NCBI GenBank assembly: GCA_965242905.1
Contig: CBDETM010000002.1
Span: 1,426,001 to 1,490,000 of the forward strand
DNA: 64,000 nucleotides
From: Bin5 sp965242905
GTDB lineage: Bacteria > Chloroflexota > Anaerolineae > Caldilineales > Caldilineaceae
Direction of reading: 5' to 3'
Position 1 is the stretch's first letter. Every line of letters starts with the position of its first letter. This document shows positions 15,941-24,967 of this stretch, piece by piece. Position numbers and translations under genes: made by a program. The notes under the pieces are model-generated. The model had not been told where the DNA came from. It searched no databases and saw nothing but the letters and a program-made list of their open reading frames with translations.

Positions 15941-18112
15941 TTACAGGAGGGCGGTCAGGGCAAGGAGTGCGCCGCTGAGGAGGAAGAAGAGGGCGGCCAT
16001 CGCCAAGACCAGGTAAAGCGGGCGGCTGGCACGCAGCAGGGGACGGCGCCAGAGGAAAGGGATAGGGGACAGGGCGATCAGCAGCGCGCCGACGACTGTT
16101 TCTGCGGGCAGCCGGGGAACCGGGTTGCGCCACGGTGAGCGGGAGACGTGTTGCACGGTTTCGGCTGACGGGACGGGGACGGTGATTTCGGCCAATGCGT
16201 CATTCATGCCCCGGCGGCGTACGTAGACTGAGAGGTTCCACTGGCCGTCGCGGTTGAGGAAAGCGCCTTCGGCGGCGAAGGCGTCCTCGCCCAGGCCGGC
16301 CAGGTCGAGGCGCGCTTGCCCCATTTCACCTGACTCGTGGGAGAAGAAGAGACGCACCAGTTGGACTTCACCGATGTCAGAGGAGTCTGGATGGGAGAGA
16401 TGAACCCAATAGCGGTTGTGGCCGACCTGATTGGGCGTTATTTGCAGGTGGACGGCCAAGTCACCATCGTAAGCCATTTCGTTGAAGGGCAGCGAGGACG
16501 CCGCGGGGGCAGTTGGCGGCGGAAGGTTCGGTGTGGGGGTCTGCACAAGTACTGCCACTGAAATGAACAGCACGGCAGCCATACCAGCTTCGGCGGCCAC
16601 CCGGCGCGTGAAGCGGCTGAGTGCGGATGTGTTAGCGACGGTATCCTGGGCCCGCCTTACCGCCCGATTGTTGAAGTAGGCGACGGCGAGGATGGCGGCG
16701 ACGATGACCAGTTTGATGAGCAGGACGCGCCCGTAGGTTGTGGTGACGAGGCTGGAAGCGTCCGGCAGTTGCACGAAGCTGCCGAAGAGGCCGGTCAGGG
16801 CAAGTACGAACACCGCAATTTGGGCGCTGAGGGAGAAGCGTGTCAACAGGAGGACCATCCAGTCGGGGTCGGGCAGTGTGCGCCGTCGAAGAAGCTGGAG
16901 CAGCAGGAGCGCCAGAAAGATGAGACCGCCGGCCCAGACCGCGGCAGCAACAAGGTGGGCGAAGTCAGCGGCGACGGCCCAACCACTGCCGGAGGCGGCA
17001 GCGGCATGGCTGCTGGCGGCAAAGGTAAAGAGTGCGGCGGCAGTGAGCAGGGTGGCCCAGGTACGCTGGGGGAAGGCCCTGTGCCATGTTTGTTGGCCGC
17101 CCAGAAGCAGGACGGACAGGGCACTGCCGACGAGCATGATCGCGGCCACAATGGCCCACAGGTTCAGGGAGTAATAGAGGCTACTGCCCAGTATGAATCC
17201 TGTGAGGCACAGGTAGACAAGGAAAAGAAGGGGCCACAGACGGCGGGCCAAGGCGGGCGGAACGGGTCGTTGGAAGAGAATAATGGCCCAACCATTGGGG
17301 TAAAGCAGGGGGACAACGCCCGCCAGCAGGGTCTGTCGTATCAGAAGGAGTCGACCCGGCCGGGTGGCGAGCAGGAGTTCCAGGAATCCATCAGTTCCTT
17401 CGAGGCGCAGTGACTTGAACAGGAATTGCAGCCATCCTGACGCTAAAAGGAGTAACACGCCGACTAACGCGGTTGAACTGATAAGCGCATCGAAGCGACT
17501 TTCGGCGTGTTTGTCGGTCCCAGATTGCGCCAGCAGCCAGCGGACGGACAGCGGCCCTACCAGCAGTGCAGCGCCGAGCAGCGAGATCCAGCGGAGGATG
17601 GAATCGGTGAGGGGCGGAAGCCCTTGCTGGCGGTGGACGGGGACTTCAACGGCCGTGCCGGCAGGCCGCGTGCCGTCGGGATTGAGGATGGTGAGGGGGA
17701 AAGAGCCGACCCACTCATGGCCGTCGACGCTGGAGAGGGTCTGCCAGACGACGGTGTAGACGCCCGGTTCGATGCTCTCGAGCGGGAGGGTGAGGTGGTT
17801 GGGGTCGTCGGGGTCGAATTGCGGCGCGCCGGTTGGGATTTCGGTTCCGGCGGCGTCGAGGATGCGGGCGCCGGTGAAGGTCTTTTCCAGGGGTTCGCTG
17901 AACCAGAACTGGATGGCTTCGGGCGGCTGGGTGAGTTCTGCGTTCGGCTGGGGGTCGGCGCGTACGAGCAGGGCGTGGGCCCGGGCGGCGGAGGGCGACA
18001 GCAGCAGAGCCATTGCCGCGGCGAACCACACCAGCGGCAGGCCCGCTGCTGTTATCTTCTTGACGGCCGCCCCTTTTGGCTTGGCCGCGCCACGCCAGGG
18101 AGGCTTTGACAT
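15941..18112 (-). CDS. CopC-CopD fusion, copper transport/resistance
   Basis: The signal peptide ends at Ala45, and the mature protein begins HALLVRADP, the N-terminal histidine arrangement of CopC copper proteins. The CopC beta-barrel runs to about residue 140 (WFSEPLE, YTVVWQTLSSVDGH). A CopD-type membrane region with about eight hydrophobic segments and conserved His and Trp follows up to residue 530. A soluble C-terminal domain and a final helix pair close the 723 residues. Such fusions (YcnJ-like) move copper across the membrane or supply cuproenzymes. The start lies only seven bases after the stop of the separate CopC gene, so the three metal genes form one transcript. Confidence 0.9.
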   Translation of the reverse strand: MSKPPWRGAAKPKGAAVKKITAAGLPLVWFAAAMALLLSPSAARAHALLVRADPQPNAELTQPPEAIQFWFSEPLEKTFTGARILDAAGTEIPTGAPQFDPDDPNHLTLPLESIEPGVYTVVWQTLSSVDGHEWVGSFPLTILNPDGTRPAGTAVEVPVHRQQGLPPLTDSILRWISLLGAALLVGPLSVRWLLAQSGTDKHAESRFDALISSTALVGVLLLLASGWLQFLFKSLRLEGTDGFLELLLATRPGRLLLIRQTLLAGVVPLLYPNGWAIILFQRPVPPALARRLWPLLFLVYLCLTGFILGSSLYYSLNLWAIVAAIMLVGSALSVLLLGGQQTWHRAFPQRTWATLLTAAALFTFAASSHAAAASGSGWAVAADFAHLVAAAVWAGGLIFLALLLLQLLRRRTLPDPDWMVLLLTRFSLSAQIAVFVLALTGLFGSFVQLPDASSLVTTTYGRVLLIKLVIVAAILAVAYFNNRAVRRAQDTVANTSALSRFTRRVAAEAGMAAVLFISVAVLVQTPTPNLPPPTAPAASSLPFNEMAYDGDLAVHLQITPNQVGHNRYWVHLSHPDSSDIGEVQLVRLFFSHESGEMGQARLDLAGLGEDAFAAEGAFLNRDGQWNLSVYVRRRGMNDALAEITVPVPSAETVQHVSRSPWRNPVPRLPAETVVGALLIALSPIPFLWRRPLLRASRPLYLVLAMAALFFLLSGALLALTALL

Positions 18113-18119
18113 CGTGCTG

Positions 18120-18851
18120 CTAACTGTTCTTTCCGCTCAAGCTGCGCGAGTTGCTCGGAGACTGGCGCTCGCCCAGCCCTTTGCGTCTTCGGGCCAGGAG
18201 GAATGCACCGAGAAGCAGTAGTACCGGGAAAGAACTGCCCATGCAGGGAATCCCTAGTCCTTGGTCAGCCTGGTCTGGAGGCAGTTCGGACTCATCTGAA
18301 GCTTGATCGGAAGCCGATGGCGTCGATTCAGTCTCAGCGCTTTCCGGCGCGGCCGTATCCGTGGGCGAAGGCTGGTCGGCCTCCTCGGTGGCAGTTGGCG
18401 CGGGTGTTGATGTGGCTGTTGGTGTGGCCTCCGCCTCAGGCTCGTCAGCCTGGATAGTGAACTGGAACTCGCCTTCGGCGTCATCGCCGTCGTCTGCGGA
18501 CAAGGTGCGCCAGCGGACGGTGTAGACGCCATTGGGCAGGTCCGATTGGAGTGAGACGGTCATCAGTTTACGGTTGTCATCGTCGATGGCGGCGTCGTCC
18601 TGGTCTACTCTCTGGTCGTCGGGGCCGTGGACCTCAAGGCTGTTTTGGCCTTCACGGCGGAAGAGCTCCTGGGTGAACCAGACCTGTACCTGGTGCGGCG
18701 CCTGGGAAACGACTTCACCGGCGGCGGGCACGGCATCATCGTAGTCGGCATGGGCCAGGACGGCAGTGGATAGTGGGTAGTGGATGGTGGCCAGCAGTAC
18801 GGCTACCCATACCAGTTTGACTACACCTTTACGCGGTTGGGATGCGATCAC
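18120..18851 (-). CDS. CopC-domain protein with C-terminal membrane anchor
   Basis: The start is a GTG at 18851 with GGAGG seven bases upstream, overlapping the end of the preceding gene, so translation is probably coupled. A signal peptide ending in AHA exposes His as first mature residue (HADYDDAVPAAGE), as in CopC. The barrel (VWFTQELFR, YTVRWRTLSADDGDDAEGEF) ends near residue 135. A Glu/Pro/Thr/Ser-rich stalk, a hydrophobic helix (FPVLLLLGAFLLARRRK) and a basic tail follow. It should hold copper at the outer face and pass it to the CopC-CopD fusion next door. The DNA encoding its signal-peptide core (IHYPLSTAV) resembles the TCAGTGGATAG-type short repeats found between genes. Confidence 0.8.
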   Translation of the reverse strand: MIASQPRKGVVKLVWVAVLLATIHYPLSTAVLAHADYDDAVPAAGEVVSQAPHQVQVWFTQELFRREGQNSLEVHGPDDQRVDQDDAAIDDDNRKLMTVSLQSDLPNGVYTVRWRTLSADDGDDAEGEFQFTIQADEPEAEATPTATSTPAPTATEEADQPSPTDTAAPESAETESTPSASDQASDESELPPDQADQGLGIPCMGSSFPVLLLLGAFLLARRRKGLGERQSPSNSRSLSGKNS

Positions 18852-18854
18852 AGG

Positions 18855-19616
18855 CTAGCCTCCGTGACTGTGGTCGTGGCCGTCGTCCTGTGTTTCATCG
18901 GAATCGACTTGAACGCATTTGTCGTTTCCGCTTTCCTGGCCGCCGTTATCGTCGCTCGTTTCTTCGTCGTCGTGGCCATTACTGTGGCCGTGGTCATCAT
19001 GGGCAGTCTCAGTTTCTTCGCCCTCTTCGTGAGTTTCCGCTTCCATCTCCTTTTCGGACAGTTGCAGGCAGTCAAACCAGTCGAAGACGTTGCTGGAAAA
19101 GTGGTGCTGCTCGTCGTGCGCGGTCGAGGAGAGGGGCACAGCGTTTTCCAGATCGTCGTCGGCAAGTGACGCTGTTAGCTTTGTAAGTGTTTCGGCGAGC
19201 GTCTCCGCCTCTTCGGCCAGTTCCTGCGGCCAGTCAACAGAGTTCAGGAGGGGCACGAGAAATTTGATCTGTCCGGCGTCGCCCGGCATGATGCCGTCGC
19301 CGTCTTTCAGGCGTCTGTGCAGGGCGTGGATGTCGACCTTGTCGAGAAGATAGGCTGCGGAGACGGCGTCATAGACGGAATGGGCGAGTTTTTCTGCGGC
19401 CATCTCGTCCTCTGCCGTTTCAAGTTCGGCCAGGCGGGCTTCCAGAGCGGCAATGCGCTCGGTCAGGGTTTCGAGCGTGGGGGCTTCCTCGTGGGCGTGG
19501 TCGTCTCCTTCGCTGGCGAAGGAAGGGGTGATCTGGGAGGTGGCGTAGAAGACGGCAAAGGCAACTGCTGCGCACAGCAACAGCACGGGTAGGCGGACGG
19601 TGTTGGGTACTCGCAT
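18855..19616 (-). CDS. Secreted His/Asp-rich metal-binding protein
   Basis: After a signal peptide (residues 1-35), the 253-residue protein carries HDHAHEE-type metal ligands and a coiled-coil-like helix (TLETLTERIAALEARLAELE). A helical body follows, then a long tail of His, Asp, Glu and Gly (AHDDHGHSNGHDDEE, ending DDGHDHSHGG). No enzyme motif is seen. It heads the three-gene minus-strand operon with the two Cop genes, starts with ATG after AAGGAG, and ends three bases before the CopC start. The likely role is extracytoplasmic copper or zinc capture or buffering. The family is unknown to me, and the metal is inferred from the neighbours and the ligands. Confidence 0.7.
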   Translation of the reverse strand: MRVPNTVRLPVLLLCAAVAFAVFYATSQITPSFASEGDDHAHEEAPTLETLTERIAALEARLAELETAEDEMAAEKLAHSVYDAVSAAYLLDKVDIHALHRRLKDGDGIMPGDAGQIKFLVPLLNSVDWPQELAEEAETLAETLTKLTASLADDDLENAVPLSSTAHDEQHHFSSNVFDWFDCLQLSEKEMEAETHEEGEETETAHDDHGHSNGHDDEETSDDNGGQESGNDKCVQVDSDETQDDGHDHSHGG

Positions 19617-19866
19617 TGGATTCTCCTTTTACCAGGACAGATAGCAAGCTTCTAGCGGTCGAGGGACTGATACGATGCGGTTTCATTGGATTATATCATT
19701 TGGCGGATGGTTAGAGATACCGTAGCTACTAAGCGGGGAGAAGACGGCCCAAAGGCCAGGAGATAGTGGAGAAGAGAGAGGCGAGAGAGTTGCCTGTGCT
19801 CGGCTGAATCAAGGTCGCGATTTGGAGAGAGCGAGAAGTGGCGAGATGCCCTTGGGGGGAGGGGGG

Positions 19867-21720
19867 CTATTGGCAAGTGGCCAGGCCGAGGGCGGCCAGG
19901 TCGTTGTTTTGGATTTCGCGGAGTTTGGCAGGAATGCATCCGGTCAACCTATTGCCACCGAGATACAGGGCCGACAGGATGGTCAGGTCGGTCAGTTCGG
20001 GTGGAATCGATCCGACCAGCTCGTTGTCGGAGAGGTCAAGTGTGTGCAGATGGACGAGGGCGCCTAAGCGCGGGGGAAGGGAGCCGGTCAACCTGTTTGC
20101 GGAGAGATCGATGGCGGTAACGCGTCCGGCGTCGTCAGTGGTGACGCCGAACCATTGGGCGAGGGGGCTGTCGGGGTCCCGCCAGTTTGTGCTGTGCTGC
20201 CACTGCGGGCCGCCGGTGGCAAAGTAGAATGTGGTCAGCGCCTCTCTGCAGGTGGGCAGGCGCGTGTCGCTGAGGTCCTCGATCAGTATGTTGAGCAGAT
20301 CTGCCGGCATGCAGCCGGTGAATTCATTGCCTGCAAGGTGAATAATCAGGAGGTCATCAAGTTCGTTCAGCCACCAGGGGAAGGGGCCGGTCAGGCCGTT
20401 GCCTGACAGTGCGACAACCGACAGACCGGTGAGGTGGCTGAGTTCGGTCGGGACCGGGCCGCTGAGATCGTTTCCCGATAGATCCAGCCATGTCAGATTC
20501 AGGAGATTACCCAGTTCAACGGGGATCGAACCAACGAGGTTGTTGTTGTCCAGCTCAAGATTTGTCAGCGCAAAGAGGTTGCCCAAGCCGACCGGAATCG
20601 GTCCCTCCAGGTTGTTGCCAGACATGCGCAGTATTTTCAGGTTGGGGAGGCTTTCCAATCCGGCTGGGATATACCCGCTCAGGCGGTTCCTGTTGAGATT
20701 GAGTTCGATCACGCTGCCGTTTCTGTCGGTTGTGACGCCTTGCCAGGACCCGAGCGGCTCTTGGGTCAACCAGTTGCCGTCCCGGGTCCAGTTCGCGCCG
20801 CCGGTGGCATGGTAGAGTGCGATCAGGGCGTCTCTTTCGGAAACGAGGGCCGGCATCAGGTCGCTCTGGGGCGGTGTCTGAGATTGCGGGCGGGCGGTTG
20901 TCGCGTTGGGGGGAGGTGACGCGGTTGGCGCGGCGGCGGGGGAGGGTCTCGGGGTGGGCTCCAGCGCAGATGCAGTGGTTGCGGCCTGCGTGCTGGCTTC
21001 AACATCGGCATACTCGGAGCCCGGAGCGTTCTCATTCCGTGCACTGACGCGATAGGTGTAGCGCCTGTCGGGCAGGACTGTGGTGTCAACATAGCTCGTT
21101 GCCGAACTGCCGGTGTTTTCTTCCAAGACCTGGAATTGGCCGTCGGAATCCGCGTCGCGATCGCGACGCAGGATCTGATAGCCGCTAACAGTGCCAGAGC
21201 TTTCCGGCGCCGACCAGTTCAGCGTTACGCTATTGTGGGATGCTTCCGCCTTGAGGTCCTGGGGCGGACCGGGCAGAGCGGCCTCGGGCGCTGCCTGATC
21301 GGTGGAAGAGGATGCGACCACCGATTCTACAGGGGAACTCCAATCACTTTCAGCGCCGTCGTAGCGGGCGCGTACCCGCACCTGGTATCGCTCGCCCTGA
21401 TCCAGGCCGGTGATCACGTGGGAAGGGTTGGTTGGGTAGGCGTTGCCGGGTTCGTCGTGCTGTATGGGGAAGTTCTGGCCGGCGCGGGCCCAGGAGAGAC
21501 GATAGTCGAGAGGCGTGTCGGCAGGCGCATCCCACGAGATTTCCAGTTCACCGGGTTGGATGCTGCGGACGCGCAGTCCTTCGATCGCCGGAGTGTTCTC
21601 TTGTACCGTTTCGGAGCCCGGGAGAGAAGAGAGGAAGGGGAGGACAGCCATTGCGGCTGCCAGTATCAGCCAGGCGCCTAGCACGGTCAGGGCCAACTTG
21701 ACCTGATTCCTTTTCAACAT
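19867..21720 (-). CDS. FN3 and plant-type leucine-rich-repeat surface protein
   Basis: A membrane anchor or uncleaved signal (residues 9-31) precedes two FN3 domains (about 43-135 and 151-245) and a Pro/Thr/Ala linker (246-292). Two LRR blocks follow at about 337-470 and 535-600. Each is introduced by the same cap, AL-x2-(L/F)Y-ATGG-x2-W, at 298-312 and 494-507. The repeats follow the plant-specific pattern (GSIPVELGNLLNLTWLDLSG), about 24 residues each. There is no catalytic motif, so the role is probably binding of proteins or glycans at the cell surface. The gene stands alone, and the flanking gaps of 250 and 295 bases show no repeats. The ATG at 21720 lacks a clear ribosome site. Confidence 0.85.
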   Translation of the reverse strand: MLKRNQVKLALTVLGAWLILAAAMAVLPFLSSLPGSETVQENTPAIEGLRVRSIQPGELEISWDAPADTPLDYRLSWARAGQNFPIQHDEPGNAYPTNPSHVITGLDQGERYQVRVRARYDGAESDWSSPVESVVASSSTDQAAPEAALPGPPQDLKAEASHNSVTLNWSAPESSGTVSGYQILRRDRDADSDGQFQVLEENTGSSATSYVDTTVLPDRRYTYRVSARNENAPGSEYADVEASTQAATTASALEPTPRPSPAAAPTASPPPNATTARPQSQTPPQSDLMPALVSERDALIALYHATGGANWTRDGNWLTQEPLGSWQGVTTDRNGSVIELNLNRNRLSGYIPAGLESLPNLKILRMSGNNLEGPIPVGLGNLFALTNLELDNNNLVGSIPVELGNLLNLTWLDLSGNDLSGPVPTELSHLTGLSVVALSGNGLTGPFPWWLNELDDLLIIHLAGNEFTGCMPADLLNILIEDLSDTRLPTCREALTTFYFATGGPQWQHSTNWRDPDSPLAQWFGVTTDDAGRVTAIDLSANRLTGSLPPRLGALVHLHTLDLSDNELVGSIPPELTDLTILSALYLGGNRLTGCIPAKLREIQNNDLAALGLATCQ

Positions 21721-21953
21721 GGGTCAAGAAAGCTTATTCGAGAAAGCGTTTGAGGGCAAGGAAGAAAACTGGGTTGACAGTTTACGCCTTTTCCGTGACG
21801 CAGGGGCACGACGGGTTCAGGAAGGGATGGATGACTGCGAAATGGTACGTGGGTCGGACGGACAGTGACGTTGCGGAACCTGGTACGGCGATTTCGCCGT
21901 CGCGGCAGTTTTGGGCTCGATTTCAGTTTGATCAGGTTGAGGGGTTGGAGCGA

Positions 21954-22003
21954 GAAAAAAGAGAGGCGACATCACTCGAAGTGTAGTACCGATGCCGCCT
22001 CCC
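21954..22003 (-). terminator. Rho-independent terminator after tRNA-Pro
   Basis: On the minus strand GAGGCGGCATC pairs with GATGTCGCCTC (one G-T pair), followed by a run of T residues. It begins about a dozen bases after the tRNA 3' end and closes the fmt/tRNA unit. Confidence 0.75.
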
Positions 22004-22013
22004 TTTGGATTCA

Positions 22014-22089
<76 letters not shown>

Positions 22090-22176
22090 ACACAGGCAGG
22101 AGTATACCATGCGGCTTCAGAGCTGGCAAATCGAATGGCTCAGTGCCCGATGCCTTTGTGCGCGGCATTGGGGCGC

Positions 22177-23148
22177 TCAACTGCCCAGGCGGGCGCCGAT
22201 GAAATCGGGGGCGCCGTTGAGAAATGTGGCAGCGGTCATACGCCTTTTTCCGGCAGGCTGGACCTCGTGCAAGGCCAGAAGGCCGCCGCCGGTCCCGACG
22301 GCGACGCGACCGTCGACTTCGACCACAAGGCCAGGAGCAGCATGGCCGGGGATGACGCTGCCCTGCCATAGTTTGAAGTTCTGCCGCTTCCAGGTGGTAA
22401 AGGCGGCCGGCCAGGGGGTATAGGCGCGGGTCATGCGTTCGACGCGCCGGGCCGGCAGAGTCCAGTCGATGCGGCCGTCCTGTTTTTTGACCAGCGGGCA
22501 GACGGAGGGCTCGCCGGGCAGTTCGGCCTGTGGGACAGGGGCGGTGTTCCCGTCCAGCCAGCTGGGAATCGTCTCAGCGAGCAGCTCGGCGCCGAGAGCC
22601 GCCAGCCGATGGCTGAGGGAGTCGGTGGTGTCGCGGGCGAGGACGGGCAGGGTAGCCTGGGTGAGAACGGGCCCAGTATCCATACCGGCGTCCATTAGCA
22701 TGATGGTAACGCCTGTTTCGGACAGGCCATCGAGAAGCGCTGCGGTAATGGGGGATGCGCCCCGGTAGGCGGGGAGAAGACTTGCGTGCACATTGAGACA
22801 GCCGTAGGTCGGGATGTTCAGCACGCTCGGCGGGAGAATCTGTCCAAAGGCAGCGACGACGATCAGATCCGGCGCCAAGCTGCGCAGCCAGGGGAGGGCG
22901 TCCGGTTGTTCAGGCGGGCGCGAGCCGACGTTGTGCCGGAAGCTCTTCGGCTGCAACAGGGGCAGGCGGTGTTCCAAGGCGAACAGTTTGACGGGCCCGG
23001 CGACCAGTCTTTTGCCGCGGCCGGCGCGTCTATCGGGCTGTGTGACAACGCCGACAACCTGCCAATCAGTCTGTGCGGCCACACGGTGTAAGATTGAGAG
23101 TGCGGGCAAGGCAAAGTCGGGCGTGCCCATGAAGACGATACGGACCAT
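22177..23148 (-). CDS. fmt: Methionyl-tRNA formyltransferase
   Basis: The enzyme formylates initiator Met-tRNA. At 323 residues it has the usual length. The N-terminal Rossmann domain begins RIVFMGTPDFALPAL and contains the GKRL loop. The family signature HASLLPAYRGASPI includes the catalytic His, and the later D in MDAGMDTGPV follows it. A C-terminal OB-like domain is present (SVCPLVKKQDGRIDW, RAYTPWPAAFTTW). The start at 23148 is the conserved one (MVRIVFMGTPDF), although the ribosome site is weak. There is no peptide deformylase neighbour in the window. Transcription probably continues into tRNA-Pro. Confidence 0.96.
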   Translation of the reverse strand: MVRIVFMGTPDFALPALSILHRVAAQTDWQVVGVVTQPDRRAGRGKRLVAGPVKLFALEHRLPLLQPKSFRHNVGSRPPEQPDALPWLRSLAPDLIVVAAFGQILPPSVLNIPTYGCLNVHASLLPAYRGASPITAALLDGLSETGVTIMLMDAGMDTGPVLTQATLPVLARDTTDSLSHRLAALGAELLAETIPSWLDGNTAPVPQAELPGEPSVCPLVKKQDGRIDWTLPARRVERMTRAYTPWPAAFTTWKRQNFKLWQGSVIPGHAAPGLVVEVDGRVAVGTGGGLLALHEVQPAGKRRMTAATFLNGAPDFIGARLGS

Positions 23149-23448
23149 TTATGCGCTCGAGGTGTGGGGCGTTGGCGGTTGAAGAACCATAGCGGCAATT
23201 GTAGCACATTGAGCGGGGCCTTTCGGAAACTTTCGGCGGGAATCTGCGTAAAGTTGATATAACGGCATGCAGATAGTGAAATGATAATTTGGCGGATTTG
23301 TCATCCGTTGCAGCGTCCGCAGAAGAGATCGTGGATTCCCCCGATGTCTGGATGTCGTGAAAGATCAGAAGGTTTCAGCGGGACCGGCGGCAGGTACGGA
23401 TGGCTCGACTAGGCATGTACCGCCGCACGAAACCGACGGAGAAGAGCA
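23149..23448. other. Divergent intergenic region, no clear signal
   Basis: These 300 bases separate fmt (minus) from the DUF4870-like gene (plus) and must contain both promoters. A TTGATA/TATAAC-like stretch near 23255 is AT-rich but not well spaced. I see no repeat, RNA or reading frame I can support. Confidence 0.4.
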
Positions 23449-24123
23449 GTGGAGAACAGGAAAGACGAGCAGCAGAACGCGGTGGATTCCTCGGAGACGG
23501 GGTCGGACGGAATCGAAGAGACGAATCCGGATTGGTCTGATTCGACGTTCGACACGGGTTCGATAGGGGAACAAGAAGAGACGCTCATCCCCCCCACTGA
23601 TGGGCCTGACGATGCCGGTTATGTCGAGGGCCCCGAACCATCGCCGGCCGAGCAGTTTGCGGACTCGGCGCGCACGCAGGCCGGCGCGGCGGCCAGTGCT
23701 CTGCGACGCGGGGAGTTCATGCACAGTGCTGCCATCGATGTAACGGCTGACAGCGACGACCGGTTGATCGCGATGCTGTGTTACGTGACGCAGTTTCTGA
23801 TACCGTTGGTGATGCCAGCCATAGTGCTGTTGAGTGCGAGCAGCAAAAAGCGCCCGTTTCAACGCTTCCATGCGATCCAGAGTCTGGCGCTTTCGGCAAC
23901 TTTCATCGTGTTCGGGTTGCTCCTGGGTGTCAGTCTGACGATTGTGGCAGTGGTGCCGATCATTGGGTGGCTGGTCACAGGGCTTGTTGTAGCTTGTCTG
24001 ATGCCGCTACTGGTGTTGATGGGTTTCCTGGCCCTGGCGTACTATGGTTTCCAGGCTTATCAGGGCAAACGGTTCTCGATCCCCGGGTTGACGAGTTTCC
24101 TGCAGGACCAGAACTGGATTTAG
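23449..24123 (+). CDS. DUF4870/Tic20-like membrane protein with acidic N-terminal region
   Basis: Translation starts at GTG 23449 after GGAGAAG. Residues 1-90 are polar, acidic and probably disordered. Then follow four hydrophobic helices with the pattern of the DUF4870 family: LIAMLCYVTQFLIPLVMPAIV, a KKRPFQRFHAIQSL cytoplasmic loop, two central helices and FLALAYYGFQAYQGK. The KKR-x2-FQRFHA-Q motif before the second helix is characteristic. The molecular role of this family is unknown, and membrane location is certain from the sequence. The gene is monocistronic, followed by a stable hairpin at 24203. Confidence 0.8.
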   Translation: MENRKDEQQNAVDSSETGSDGIEETNPDWSDSTFDTGSIGEQEETLIPPTDGPDDAGYVEGPEPSPAEQFADSARTQAGAAASALRRGEFMHSAAIDVTADSDDRLIAMLCYVTQFLIPLVMPAIVLLSASSKKRPFQRFHAIQSLALSATFIVFGLLLGVSLTIVAVVPIIGWLVTGLVVACLMPLLVLMGFLALAYYGFQAYQGKRFSIPGLTSFLQDQNWI

Positions 24124-24202
24124 CTGCCGAGCGAAAGGGGGATGGAAAAGGAGGGAAATCATCCTTCTTTGCCCTCTGTTTTCCAACCAATTTCGGCTCC
24201 GG

Positions 24203-24236
24203 GAGGCCGGGCATGCAAAGGTGCATGTCCGGCCTC
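24203..24236 (+). terminator. Hairpin, probable terminator
   Basis: A 15-base arm (GAGGCCGGGCATGCA) pairs with TGCATGTCCGGCCTC across a four-base loop, with one mismatched pair. The following sequence is only moderately T-rich (TTCGCGTTCG), so termination may be partial. It lies in the 321-base gap 24124-24444. Confidence 0.55.
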
Positions 24237-24288
24237 TTCGCGTTCGTAGGGGGAGTCAGGTTCGCGTCTGCGGGATGTCAGCCTGGTG

Positions 24289-24362
24289 TTAGGAAAGGGC
24301 ATATAGTTCGCGTATACTGATGGCGAGGTCTGAAATCTGAGAGCGCGTCCCAAATGGACGCG
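24289..24362 (+). promoter_or_regulatory. Probable promoter and leader hairpin of nfeD-SPFH unit
   Basis: A good -10 box TATACT lies at 24313-24318, with a poor -35 candidate TTAGGA at 24289. Downstream, CGCGTCC and GGACGCG (24344-24362) form a seven-pair hairpin with loop CAAAT in the untranslated leader, 82 bases before the GTG start. Confidence 0.4.
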
Positions 24363-24444
24363 ACAGCGCCGCGAAACAGTGAGGAACAGCTGTTTGCGGG
24401 ATGAGAGTTGTGATTTCGCTCCCTCAGAACTACTGGAGGCAATC

Positions 24445-24939
24445 GTGTTTGGCGAAAATGTTGATGAGATTGTGCGTTGGGGATGGATCGTTTTGGCCGT
24501 ATTGTTCTTTTTGTTCGAGATATTCACGGCAGGGTTCGTGCTTCTCTGTTTTGGCATCGGCGCGCTGGGCGCGGCGCTGGTGGCCTTTTTGGGCGCAGGC
24601 ATGGCATGGCAGATCGTGGTTTTCATTGTGGTTACGATAGCTGCCGTTGTGCTGGCGCGGCCCTTCGCCGACCGCATTTCACGGCCCGGCGTACAGCCAA
24701 TCGCAGGCAACCGGATGATTGGCAAGTGGGGGGTCGTCTTACAGACAGTTGACCCGTTAGAGGGTACAGGTATGGTACGGGTAGAGAGCGAGAGATGGCG
24801 CGCCGAGTCGATGGAGAACGTGCCGTTAGAGGTAGGCGAGGTCGTGAAGGTGGTGGGCGTAGACGGTGTACGTCTGCAGGTTCAGACAGCCGACGAAGAG
24901 AGCAGGGATTCAGACGAGCAGGTCGAGTCAGCCGCGTAA
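24445..24939 (+). CDS. NfeD-family membrane protein (short form)
   Basis: I place the start at GTG 24445, six bases after TGGAGG; the product is then VFGENVDEIVRWGW and about 164 residues. Two to three hydrophobic helices (WIVLAVLFFLFEIFTAGFVLLCFGIG, then WQIVVFIVVTIAAVVLA) precede a small soluble OB-fold domain (MIGKWGVVLQTVDPLEGTGMVRV, then GEVVKVVGVDGVRLQV) that is typical of NfeD. These proteins act with SPFH/stomatin partners in membrane microdomains, and the SPFH gene follows after 28 bases, the classic pairing. There is no protease domain, so this is the short class. Confidence 0.88.
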   Translation: MFGENVDEIVRWGWIVLAVLFFLFEIFTAGFVLLCFGIGALGAALVAFLGAGMAWQIVVFIVVTIAAVVLARPFADRISRPGVQPIAGNRMIGKWGVVLQTVDPLEGTGMVRVESERWRAESMENVPLEVGEVVKVVGVDGVRLQVQTADEESRDSDEQVESAA

Positions 24940-24967
24940 CAAAGCGGCAGAATAAAGGAGAAACGAA

